Positions 51,508 to 59,354 of a stretch of DNA of 64,000 nucleotides are shown one piece after another (positions within the stretch are counted from its first letter, which is position 1; each line of letters opens with the position of its first letter). The notes beneath the pieces are model-generated. The model ran no database searches and was not told where the DNA came from. It saw only the letters and a program-made list of their open reading frames with translations. The DNA comes from JANLVI01 sp031363915. Its GTDB lineage: Bacteria > Vulcanimicrobiota > Vulcanimicrobiia > Vulcanimicrobiales > Vulcanimicrobiaceae. The translations under genes were made by a program, and so were the position numbers. The stretch lies in contig JANLVI010000026.1 in NCBI GenBank assembly GCA_031363915.1, positions 1 to 64,000 of the forward strand, read 5' to 3'.

Positions 51508-51819
51508 CTACCAGATTCCGAGGGTTACCTTGGCATCGTCGGAGGCCATGGTCTTTGGGTCCCACGGCGGCGTGAAGGTGAGCACGACTTCGACTTTTTT
51601 CACGTCGTCCATCGACTCGACTTTGGATTGCACGGCCTGCTTGAACATCGGGCCTACCGGACACATCGGTGAGGTCAGCGTCATGGTGACAGTGACGTCG
51701 TCTTGTTTTTCGCCCTCGACGGCGATGTCATAAACCAGGCCCAAGTCCACGATTCCGATATGGAGTTCGGGGTCTTCGACGGTCGCTAAGGCTTCACGGA
51801 CTTGCTCGGTTGTCGGCAT
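51508..51819 (-). CDS. MIP18/DUF59 family iron-sulfur assembly protein (SufT/PaaD-like)
   Basis: 103 residues, the size of stand-alone DUF59 proteins. VREALATVEDPELHIGIVDLGLVYDI gives the conserved DPE and DLG motifs (N-terminal half), and TLTSPMCPVGP holds the reactive Cys of the family. Members such as SufT assist maturation of Fe-S proteins, and PaaD-like ones serve a specific oxygenase. No suf genes are adjacent, so a general Fe-S role is assumed. It has its own terminator. Confidence 0.9.
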   Translation of the reverse strand: MPTTEQVREALATVEDPELHIGIVDLGLVYDIAVEGEKQDDVTVTMTLTSPMCPVGPMFKQAVQSKVESMDDVKKVEVVLTFTPPWDPKTMASDDAKVTLGIW

Positions 51820-51846
51820 AAAGGATCCTCCGGTCTCACGACCGTC

Positions 51847-52407
51847 TTATGTGTTCGATTGGTTCCAGGCCGCGGCCCGGGCAAGGTCGGCTGGGGAGTC
51901 GACGTCCATGATCGCCCCGACGTCGTCAATCGGCATCGCGTGGATCACCAGGCGTGGGTCGCCGCGGAGTTCGCGTAAGGTATCGCCGTCCGCGATTCCG
52001 CCGAGCAGCGCTCGCGCGCGAGGTCCGAAGACCACCGGATGGGCCGGTCGGCCGTTGTGTTCGGGTGAGACGACGTCCACACTGGGGTTGTAGGAAGCAA
52101 CGACCCGGTCGACGAGTCCCTGCGTGACATAGGGCAGATCGGCCAGTAAAACCGCGATGGCTGCATCCGCAGTAATGCAACCATCGGCGAGTTTGAGCGA
52201 GTACGTCATCCCGCGTTCGGGTTCGGTATTGATGATGACGCGGCGTTTGGTCGATGCTGCGACGTGTAAGGCGATCTCGTGGCTTGCGACCACGATGCTC
52301 GGCGCATCCCCGCACGCATCGAGCGCACGCGCGAGCAGCGTTCGCCCATCGAACGTGGCGAGGAGCTTGGCCGAGCCGAAGCGTCGTGCTGCGCCCGCGG
52401 CGAGCAC
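51847..52407 (-). CDS. MocA/MobA-like nucleotidyltransferase (molybdenum cofactor cytidylyltransferase type)
   Basis: 186 residues from GTG 52407; the frame stays open upstream, but there it runs through the fossil of a different gene. The GT-A fold begins LAAGAARRFGSAKLLATFDG, the family's nucleotide-binding loop (LAAGxSxRxGxxK). Later motifs are AVLLADLPYVTQGLVD (metal-binding Asp region) and HPVVFGPRARALL. MocA adds CMP to the molybdenum cofactor for xanthine-dehydrogenase-type enzymes. Its place directly behind the remnant of just such an enzyme supports this reading. A start a few codons earlier on a rare codon is possible, because the usual first strand (RVV) lies just upstream of the GTG. 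Confidence 0.82.
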   Translation of the reverse strand: MLAAGAARRFGSAKLLATFDGRTLLARALDACGDAPSIVVASHEIALHVAASTKRRVIINTEPERGMTYSLKLADGCITADAAIAVLLADLPYVTQGLVDRVVASYNPSVDVVSPEHNGRPAHPVVFGPRARALLGGIADGDTLRELRGDPRLVIHAMPIDDVGAIMDVDSPADLARAAAWNQSNT

Positions 52408-52420
52408 GACGCGGACGACC

Positions 52421-52546
52421 TCAGGCAGTGAAGCCGTGCCGCACGAACGGAAGACTCCGTGCGCGCGCCCCCGTTGCCGCGAAGATCGCGTTTGCGACCG
52501 CCGGAGCAACCGGCCGGGTGCCGCGTTCGCCGACGCCATCACGCAT
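52421..52546 (-). pseudogene. Fossil C-terminus of a molybdenum hydroxylase large subunit (xanthine-dehydrogenase family)
   Basis: A 41-codon minus-strand frame reads GVGERGTRPVAPAVANAIFA followed by ATGARARSLPF and a stop. This is the standard C-terminal end of molybdopterin-binding subunits (GVGEPPxxPVAPAIANAIFxATGxRxRxLP). Nothing else of the ~700-residue subunit is present; the DUF1211 gene replaces it immediately upstream and overlaps by eight bases. The stop TGA lies 13 bases ahead of the mocA-like start, the arrangement expected of a former xdh-mocA operon. Confidence 0.85.
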
Positions 52547-53198
52547 CGGCAAATCCTTTGCTGATCGAGGACGGCACGCGCCGCACGAGGCGGCGAACGA
52601 TCAACTGGGAGATCGGGATCAACGCGATCGATGCGATGTACCAGCGTTGGCCGAATTGCGCGGCGACGGCAGCGCAGAACAGCAACACGGCTATCATGCA
52701 GATGCGGACCAAGCGAATCCAATACTGGTCCTGGAACGGTTCGTCAAAACGATTCCAAAAGCGTAAGAATCCCCGGATCATCGTTATCGCATCGATTGCC
52801 ATGATCAGACCAAAGGTTCCAAAGTAAATCCCAAGCGCGACCGGATCGAGCACGAATTTCAGATAGAGTTGCAGCGCAAATGGGATAAGCGCGATAAACG
52901 CGAGCTTGACGAACATCAAGCCGATAATGATCCGGTCGGGAAAGAAAAAATAGAGAAAGAGTCGATGCTGGTATGTCCAGAACATCGCGACGATTCCGAA
53001 CGAGATGCCAAAGCCGACTAACCCCAGCGGGTGGAGGAAGAGATCGATCGGATGACTCGGCGGTACGAGCTGGAGCGCGACGATGGAGAGGCTCAAGCCG
53101 AAGACGATATCGCTGAATGATTCGAGCCGACGCGTAAAATGCGTGTCGGTCTCCTCGCGCGTCATCATGTTCGAGCTATTCGGCGCTTGCAGGGGCAT
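52539..53198 (-). CDS. TMEM175/DUF1211 family potassium-channel-like protein
   Basis: 219 residues with six hydrophobic segments. The first carries RLESFSDIVFGLSLSIVALQL (the RxxxFSDxxxA/G filter-helix motif of TMEM175, about residues 23-42). Bacterial TMEM175 proteins have one six-helix repeat and assemble as tetramers that conduct K+. An internal ATG (MMTREETDTHF, about residue 11) is an alternative start. Its C-terminus overlaps the molybdenum hydroxylase fossil. It lies just three bases from livF on the same strand. Confidence 0.85.
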   Translation of the reverse strand: MPLQAPNSSNMMTREETDTHFTRRLESFSDIVFGLSLSIVALQLVPPSHPIDLFLHPLGLVGFGISFGIVAMFWTYQHRLFLYFFFPDRIIIGLMFVKLAFIALIPFALQLYLKFVLDPVALGIYFGTFGLIMAIDAITMIRGFLRFWNRFDEPFQDQYWIRLVRICMIAVLLFCAAVAAQFGQRWYIASIALIPISQLIVRRLVRRVPSSISKGFADA

Positions 53199-53201
53199 CC
53201 C

Positions 53202-53897
53202 TTAAACGGCGAGGTACCGTTGCATCATGTCCCCATCGGCCTTGAGCACCTCGATCGTGCCTTCGCCCATCACGCGACCGCTGGCAAGGACGTAGCCGCG
53301 GTCGGAGAGGCTCATCGCGACCTGAGCGTTCTGCTCGACGAGCAGAATCGTGTTGCCCTCGGCCTTGATGTTGCGCACCACTTCTTCGACATTACGCGCG
53401 ATCAAGGGGGCGAGCCCCTCCATCGGCTCGTCGAGCAGAATGATCTCGGGATTTGCGATGAGTGCCCGCGCGATCGCGAGCATTTGCTGTTCGCCGCCGG
53501 AGAGTTTGGCCGGTTTGTCTTTGCGTTCGCCCAGCACTTGGAAGTATTCGTAGATCCGCTTCTCGTTCCAGGGGCCTTTGCGTCCGGCAAGAGCCGCGAG
53601 ACGCAGATTTTCGCCAACCGTGAGGTTCGGGAAAATGCGGCGGTCCTCAGGAACGAATGCGATGCCTGCTTGCGCGAGCGAAAACGGCGTATGGTTGGTG
53701 ATGTCTTTGCCGTGAAATTTAATCGTACCGGATTTTGCCGTGACGAGCCCCATGATCGTCTTGAGCGTGGTCGAACGGCCGCTGCCGTTGCGTCCCAAGA
53801 GCGCGACGACTTCGCCTTTCTCGACGTTGATCGAGACGTTTTGCAACACGTGGCTCTTGTCGTAGTAGGCGTTGATTCCGCTCAGCTCGAGAAGCAT
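53202..53897 (-). CDS. livF: Branched-chain amino acid ABC transporter ATPase LivF, with Walker A Lys to Arg
   Basis: 231 residues, typical for LivF. Signature LSGGEQQMLAIARAL, Walker B IILLDEPMEGLAP and the switch region ILLVEQNAQVAMS are intact. Walker A reads LLGRNGSGRSTTLKTIMG: the codon CGT (Arg) stands where the family has the catalytic Lys (GRNGAGKST). LivF pairs with LivG under the LivHM permease at the inner membrane. The substitution should weaken ATP binding or hydrolysis at this site. The gene overlaps livG by one base. Confidence 0.93.
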   Translation of the reverse strand: MLLELSGINAYYDKSHVLQNVSINVEKGEVVALLGRNGSGRSTTLKTIMGLVTAKSGTIKFHGKDITNHTPFSLAQAGIAFVPEDRRIFPNLTVGENLRLAALAGRKGPWNEKRIYEYFQVLGERKDKPAKLSGGEQQMLAIARALIANPEIILLDEPMEGLAPLIARNVEEVVRNIKAEGNTILLVEQNAQVAMSLSDRGYVLASGRVMGEGTIEVLKADGDMMQRYLAV

Positions 53898-54643
53898 TAC
53901 GCGAGTTCTCCCAAGTACGCGCGCTGAACGGCTTCGTTCCCGCGGATTTCTTGCGGCGTGCCGGTGGCGAGGACGCCGCCGGACTGAAAGACGGTGATGG
54001 TTTCGGAGATCGCCATCACGACGTCGATATCGTGTTCGACGAGCATCACCGTGCGGCCGGGCGCGATGCGTTTGATGAGTTCGACCGTCTCGTACGTCTC
54101 GGTCGGCGACATGCCCGCGAGAGGTTCGTCCAGCAGCAAGACCTGCGGGTCCCGTGCGAGGACGAGCGCGATCTCGAGCCGTCGCTGATCGCCGTGCGAA
54201 AGATTCTCCGCGCGATTATCGCGCGCATCGAAAAGACCGACGTCGTGCAAGAGTTGCTCGGTCTTCACCGAGAGATCGCCCATCCGCGACGCGGGGAGGA
54301 AGAAGTTGGCTTTCCCGTCGTGGACCGCTTGCACGGCGAGCCGGACGTTTTCGCGCACGGTGAGCTTCGCAAAGATGTTGGTAATCTGGAACGAGCGCGA
54401 GATCCCGAGCCGCGCGCGTTCGTACGGCTGGAGCGCCGTAATGTCCTTATCGTTGAAGAAAATCTTGCCTTCGCTCGGCGGAATGCGGCCGCTGAGCAAA
54501 TTGAAGAACGTCGTTTTTCCCGCGCCGTTGGGCCCGATGATCGTGCGTACGCCGCCGGTCGGAATTTCGATCGTGACGTTGTTGACAGCGGTGAAGCCAG
54601 AGAAGCGGCGCGTGAGTCCCTCGGTTTTGAAGGCGTAGCTCAC
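53897..54643 (-). CDS. livG: Branched-chain amino acid ABC transporter ATPase LivG
   Basis: 248 residues. FSGFTAVNNVTIEIPTGGVR begins the ABC fold; Walker A GPNGAGKTTFFNLLSG is normal, the signature is LSHGDQRRLEIALVLA (the LivG variant of LSGG) and Walker B VLLLDEPLAGMSP. The C-terminal ATGTPQEIRGNEAVQRAYLG tail is the LivG hallmark. It provides ATP hydrolysis with LivF. Overlaps livM by four bases. Confidence 0.95.
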   Translation of the reverse strand: MSYAFKTEGLTRRFSGFTAVNNVTIEIPTGGVRTIIGPNGAGKTTFFNLLSGRIPPSEGKIFFNDKDITALQPYERARLGISRSFQITNIFAKLTVRENVRLAVQAVHDGKANFFLPASRMGDLSVKTEQLLHDVGLFDARDNRAENLSHGDQRRLEIALVLARDPQVLLLDEPLAGMSPTETYETVELIKRIAPGRTVMLVEHDIDVVMAISETITVFQSGGVLATGTPQEIRGNEAVQRAYLGELA

Positions 54644-55740
54644 CTGACCACTGTCGTTCCCGCGGCGTGTTCCTCAAGGGGTGGAAGCTCTTCTGATATC
54701 TCGACTTTCTGACGCGCTTTCTTATTGAATGCGTTTGCAAATCCATAGTGCCGGATGTCATCGATGATGCCCATGATGCCGCGCGGTCCGACGATCACGA
54801 ACACGCCGAAGACGACGCCGATCCAGGCTTCCCAAAACTTCGTGCCCTGCGAGATGTTGTTCTGGAGTTCCCAATAGATGATCGCCCCGAGAATCGGGCC
54901 GAAAAACGTTTGGATGCCGCCGAGCAGCGACATCATGACGACGTTACCGCTGTACTCGATGGACCCGGCATCGGGGTTGATTGCGGTTTGATAGTATGCC
55001 CAGAGCCATCCCGCGATTGCCGGGAAGATCGTGCTGATGACGAAGGCATTGACGCGGTACTTGTTGACGTCGTAGCCAAGGAACCGCGCGCGTTCCTTGT
55101 TCTCGCGGATTGCGTGCAGCACGCTGCCGAACGGCGAGTTGATCAACCAATAGACGAGGCACGAGAGCACGAAAACCGTGGTCGCAGCGAAGATATAGTA
55201 GTGCAGCGAGTCGGAAAGCCAGCCAGCCGGAAAACCCGGCAGGGTCGGCCGCGCAACGCCTTGGATGCCGTCTTCACCACCGGTGAAATCGCCGAATTTG
55301 TACGTCACGAAGAACACGACTTGCGCGAAGGCCAGAGTGATCATCGAATAATAGATGCCGCTCGAACGCGGGACGACTAAACGCGCGAGCATGAACGCCA
55401 GCAGCAGTGCAAGGCCGAGGCCGATCGCGAGCGCCACGAGCGCGTTGCCCGCCGGTCCATGGTGCATCGTCCACGAGCCGATCGTCAGGGTGAAGCCCTT
55501 CGTATACAGCGCGGTTGAGTAGGCGCCGATCGTGAAGAACATCGCGTGCCCGAACGAGAGCTCGCCCAGATGACCGAAAAGCAGGTTGAAGCCGAGCGCA
55601 AAGAGCGCGAAGACGACCATCGTCGTCGCGATGTCGATGAAGCCGCCTTTGCCGACGAACGGATTCGCGCCCGCGACGAAGGGCAGGATGATGAAGACCA
55701 CTGCCGTCCACAGCAGCGGATGTTGCAGCAACTTTTTCAC
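54640..55740 (-). CDS. livM: Branched-chain amino acid ABC transporter permease LivM
   Basis: 366 residues from GTG 55740, which overlaps the livH stop; a longer frame upstream lies inside livH. About ten membrane segments. LFGHLGELSFGHAMFFTIGAY and the EAA-like loop around VLHAIRENKERARFLGYDVN are typical of LivM, as are NVVMMSLLGGIQTFFGPILG near the end. It forms the inner-membrane pore with LivH. Confidence 0.94.
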   Translation of the reverse strand: MKKLLQHPLLWTAVVFIILPFVAGANPFVGKGGFIDIATTMVVFALFALGFNLLFGHLGELSFGHAMFFTIGAYSTALYTKGFTLTIGSWTMHHGPAGNALVALAIGLGLALLLAFMLARLVVPRSSGIYYSMITLAFAQVVFFVTYKFGDFTGGEDGIQGVARPTLPGFPAGWLSDSLHYYIFAATTVFVLSCLVYWLINSPFGSVLHAIRENKERARFLGYDVNKYRVNAFVISTIFPAIAGWLWAYYQTAINPDAGSIEYSGNVVMMSLLGGIQTFFGPILGAIIYWELQNNISQGTKFWEAWIGVVFGVFVIVGPRGIMGIIDDIRHYGFANAFNKKARQKVEISEELPPLEEHAAGTTVVR

Positions 55741-56624
55741 TCGAAGAGACCCTCGACGCCGAAGAGACCGCGCGGGCGGATCAAGAGCACGATGCCCATG
55801 ATGACAAAGCCCGTGAGTTCGACTGCCGGCGGCCAGACCAATTCCATCATGCTCGAGAGGATGCCGATTGTAAGCCCGCCGACGATTGCGCCCCAGAACG
55901 AGCCGATGCCGCCGATGATCACGATCACGAAGGTGAGGATGATCCACTGCGAGGCAAGCGCCGGCTGTACCGCGTAGATCGGCGCGGCCAGCGCCCCGGC
56001 GAGGCCCGCCATGAGCGAGCCGATGCCGAAGACGAGGGTGAACATCGCGGGCATGTTGATGCCGAGGATCTTCACCATCTCGGCGTCGCGCGTACCGGCC
56101 CGGATGATGATGCCGAGATTCGTCTTGTTAAGGAGCAGCCAAACGATCGCCAAAACGACGATCGTCACGATCACCAAGAACACGTCGCGGTAGAAGGGCA
56201 GCTGGAGCCCCAGGATGTTGATTGGGTTGCTCAAGTAGTCGGGCATGCTCACCCGAACCGCGTCGTCGCCCCAAACGGCTCGCACGATGTCTTTAAAGAT
56301 GAGCGCCGTGCCGAAGGTCAGCAGCAGCGTGTACTCGGGAAGCCGGTTATACAGTCGCCGAACGAGTAGAAACTCAAATGCCATCCCGATCACCCCGACG
56401 AGGACGGCGGATAAAACGATCGAGGGCCAAAAGCCGACATGCGGCGCGAGCGTGAACGTCAGGTAGGCGCCGAGCATAAAAAAAGCCCCATGGGAGTAGT
56501 TAATGACCCCCATGAGTCCCAAGATGATGTTCAGCCCGAGGGCGACGAGGATGTAGAGCATCCCCAAGGTCACGCCGTTGACGAACTGATCCGTCAAAAG
56601 ACCGGCATTGATATCGATTAGCAA
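55737..56624 (-). CDS. livH: Branched-chain amino acid ABC transporter permease LivH
   Basis: 295 residues starting at TTG 56624, with eight or so membrane segments. NGVTLGMLYILVALGLNIIL, GVINYSHGAFFMLGAYL and the cytoplasmic loop GIIIRAGTRDAEMVKILGIN (EAA-like) identify LivH. It is the first gene of livHMGF. No LivJ/LivK-type binding protein precedes it in the window, so the ligand and exact specificity (branched-chain amino acid, urea or other amide) are open. Confidence 0.94.
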   Translation of the reverse strand: MLIDINAGLLTDQFVNGVTLGMLYILVALGLNIILGLMGVINYSHGAFFMLGAYLTFTLAPHVGFWPSIVLSAVLVGVIGMAFEFLLVRRLYNRLPEYTLLLTFGTALIFKDIVRAVWGDDAVRVSMPDYLSNPINILGLQLPFYRDVFLVIVTIVVLAIVWLLLNKTNLGIIIRAGTRDAEMVKILGINMPAMFTLVFGIGSLMAGLAGALAAPIYAVQPALASQWIILTFVIVIIGGIGSFWGAIVGGLTIGILSSMMELVWPPAVELTGFVIMGIVLLIRPRGLFGVEGLFE

Positions 56625-56839
56625 GAAAATGTCTACCTGGGCGGCGCAGGGCGAAAGTCGGTTCCAAATTCTCAGATACGGGGCGACCCCCTCTCAAGTC
56701 ACCGCGCTATTTTCATGAACTCGTCAACCTCGCTAGGACAAGCCGCCTTGGGTTTGAAACTGTTGCGATTCGCCGATGGTTAAAAAGACAACCAAATCCG
56801 ATTTAATGCGGTGAGGAACGTTCAGGGAGTCTAACCGTC

Positions 56840-59341
56840 ATGTCTATGTGGGAACCGTTTACCGAACGCGCACGGCGCAGCATCGTCCTAGCGCAAGAAG
56901 AAGCGCAACGACTCGGCAACAATTACATCGGAACCGAGCATATTCTGCTCGGGATCATTTCGGAGGGCGAAAGCCTAGCCGCGAAAGTCCTCGAAACTCT
57001 CGGCGTGAACCTCGCGAAGGTACGCCAAGAGGTCGAGGCGATCGTCGGCCGCGGCGGACAGACCGTCCAGCAAGAAATGGTCTTCACACCGCGCGCGAAG
57101 CGCGTCATCGAGCTTGCGTTTGAAGAAGCGCGACAACTCAACCATAACTACATCGGCACCGAGCATCTGTTGCTCGGGTTGATCCGCGAAGGTGAAGGCG
57201 TCGCCGCTCGCGTGCTCACCAATCTCGGCGTCGATCCCGCAAAAGTGCGCGTCCAGACGACCTCGCTGCTCGGAGCCGAAGGCCAGCCGCCGGCACCCAA
57301 AGGCAAGTCGAAGACGCCCACTCTTGATGCCTACGGTCGCGATCTCACGACGCTGGCGCGCGAGAACAAGCTCGATCCGGTCATCGGCCGGGCAAGCGAA
57401 ATCGAACGCGTGATCCAGATTCTCTCGCGCCGCACGAAGAACAACCCCGCGCTCATCGGCGAACCCGGCGTCGGCAAGACGGCCATCGCCGAGGGTCTCG
57501 CACAGCGCGTCATCAAAGGCGAAGTGCCCGAGCCGCTGCGCGATCGTCGCGTGATCACGCTGGACCTCGCGGGTCTTGTCGCGGGCACGAAGTACCGCGG
57601 CGAATTCGAAGAGCGCATGAAACGCGTGATGGATGAGATCCGCGGCGCCGCCGGCGAGATCATCCTCTTCATCGACGAACTGCATACGCTCGTCGGTGCG
57701 GGCGCGGCCGAAGGCGCGATCGACGCATCGAATATTATCAAACCGGCGCTCGCGCGGGGCGAACTTCAGTGCATCGGCGCGACGACGCTCAACGAATTTC
57801 GCAAGCACATCGAGAAAGATGCGGCGCTCGAACGCCGCTTCCAGCCGATTATGGTCGGCGAACCCTCGGTCGACGAAACGGTCGAAATTCTCAAAGGCCT
57901 GCGCGAACGTTACGAAGCGCATCACAAAGTGACGATCACCGATGAAGCGCTCGTTGCCGCAGCCAAGCTCGGCGACCGCTACATCTCCGATCGCTTCTTG
58001 CCCGATAAGGCCGTCGATCTCGTCGACGAAGCCGCATCGCGCGTGCGTCTGCAAGCATCGCTGCCGCCCAAAGAGATTCGCGACGTCGAGACCGAGATTC
58101 GCAAGATCAAGGCTGAGAAAGAAGCCGTCGTCAAGTCGCAAGAGTTCGAGAAAGCCGCCACCATTCGCGATCGCGAAGAAAAGCTGCGGTTGGAGAAAAC
58201 GCGCCTTGAATCCGAGTGGAACGACAAGAAATCGAAGTCCGATGCGGTCATCAAAGTGACCGAGGAAGATATCGCCTACATCGTGTCCTCCTGGACGAAG
58301 ATTCCCGTCGCGAAGCTCGCGCAGGCCGAGACGCTCAAACTCCTGGGCATGAAAGAGCAACTCCACAAGCGCGTCATCGGACAGGATCAAGCTGTCGAGG
58401 TCATCACGCGTGCGATCCGTCGTTCGCGTGCGGGCCTTAAGAATCCCAAACGCCCGATCGGCTCGTTCATCTTCCTCGGCCCCACCGGCGTCGGAAAGAC
58501 CGAAGTCGCGCGCAGCGTGGCGGAATTCTTATTCGATGATTCAGAGTCCATGATCCGCATCGATATGTCGGAGTACATGGAGAAGTATGCGGTCTCGCGT
58601 CTCGTCGGTGCACCTCCGGGATACGTTGGATACGAAGAGGGCGGACAGCTCACCGAAGCCGTGCGCCGTCGTCCGTACTGCGTCGTGCTGCTCGATGAAA
58701 TCGAGAAGGCACATCCGGATGTCTTCAATCTCTTACTGCAAGTGCTCGAAGACGGTCGCCTGACCGATTCGCAAGGGCGCGTTGTCGACTTCAAAAATTC
58801 AGTGATCATCATGACCTCAAACGTCGGGGCCACCGGAATCACGTCGTCGACCGACATCGGTTTCCGTCCGCAAAAAGACGGCGGCAATACCGACGAACAG
58901 CAGTACGAGAAGATGAAGAACAAAGTGCTCGACGAGGTCAAGCACACGTTCCGGCCGGAATTCATCAACCGCGTTGACGAAATCGTTGTCTTCCACCAGC
59001 TTTCGCGCGGACAGATCGAAGAGATCGTCGGCCTGGAACTGGCAAAAGTCATTCGCGAAGTCAAAGCGCAAGAAATGCACCTGGAAGTCACGGAAGACGC
59101 GAAAGCGCTGCTTGCCAAGAAGGGCTGGGATCCGCAATTCGGAGCGCGTCCGTTACGTCGAGCGATTCAGCGCGAAGTCGAGGACGAACTCGCCGAGGAG
59201 ATGCTCCGCGGCCGGTTCGGATCGGGCGACCACATCCTCGCCGAAGTCGACCAGGACAATCCGGAGAAGCTGAAATTCAGCAAAATCCCGTCGTTCGAAC
59301 CACCTGCGGCTCCGCCGCCGGAAGTAGCGCAACCGACGTAG
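56840..59341 (+). CDS. clpC: ATP-dependent Clp protease ATPase subunit ClpC
   Basis: 833 residues. Two Clp_N repeats (1-145; MWEPFTERARRSIVLAQEEA and NNYIGTEHILLGII). AAA+ domain 1 has GEPGVGKTAIAEGLA (about 207). A UVR motif (QEFEKAATIRDREEKL, about 430) in the middle region separates ClpC from ClpB, and AAA+ domain 2 has GPTGVGKTEVARS (about 546). ClpC unfolds proteins and feeds them to ClpP; it usually needs an adaptor. A McsAB or CtsR partner is not encoded next to it. AGGGAG lies 11 bases upstream of ATG 56840. Confidence 0.96.
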   Translation: MSMWEPFTERARRSIVLAQEEAQRLGNNYIGTEHILLGIISEGESLAAKVLETLGVNLAKVRQEVEAIVGRGGQTVQQEMVFTPRAKRVIELAFEEARQLNHNYIGTEHLLLGLIREGEGVAARVLTNLGVDPAKVRVQTTSLLGAEGQPPAPKGKSKTPTLDAYGRDLTTLARENKLDPVIGRASEIERVIQILSRRTKNNPALIGEPGVGKTAIAEGLAQRVIKGEVPEPLRDRRVITLDLAGLVAGTKYRGEFEERMKRVMDEIRGAAGEIILFIDELHTLVGAGAAEGAIDASNIIKPALARGELQCIGATTLNEFRKHIEKDAALERRFQPIMVGEPSVDETVEILKGLRERYEAHHKVTITDEALVAAAKLGDRYISDRFLPDKAVDLVDEAASRVRLQASLPPKEIRDVETEIRKIKAEKEAVVKSQEFEKAATIRDREEKLRLEKTRLESEWNDKKSKSDAVIKVTEEDIAYIVSSWTKIPVAKLAQAETLKLLGMKEQLHKRVIGQDQAVEVITRAIRRSRAGLKNPKRPIGSFIFLGPTGVGKTEVARSVAEFLFDDSESMIRIDMSEYMEKYAVSRLVGAPPGYVGYEEGGQLTEAVRRRPYCVVLLDEIEKAHPDVFNLLLQVLEDGRLTDSQGRVVDFKNSVIIMTSNVGATGITSSTDIGFRPQKDGGNTDEQQYEKMKNKVLDEVKHTFRPEFINRVDEIVVFHQLSRGQIEEIVGLELAKVIREVKAQEMHLEVTEDAKALLAKKGWDPQFGARPLRRAIQREVEDELAEEMLRGRFGSGDHILAEVDQDNPEKLKFSKIPSFEPPAAPPPEVAQPT

Positions 59342-59354
59342 AAGTACGTCCGGC

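Noticed and set aside
56625..56839. CIRCE or other heat-shock operator before clpC
   Set aside because: No TTAGCACTC-type inverted repeat or CtsR-like direct repeat could be found; no confident promoter boxes either.
56975..58390. 471-residue minus-strand frame inside clpC
   Set aside because: Complementary shadow of the highly conserved ClpC coding sequence.
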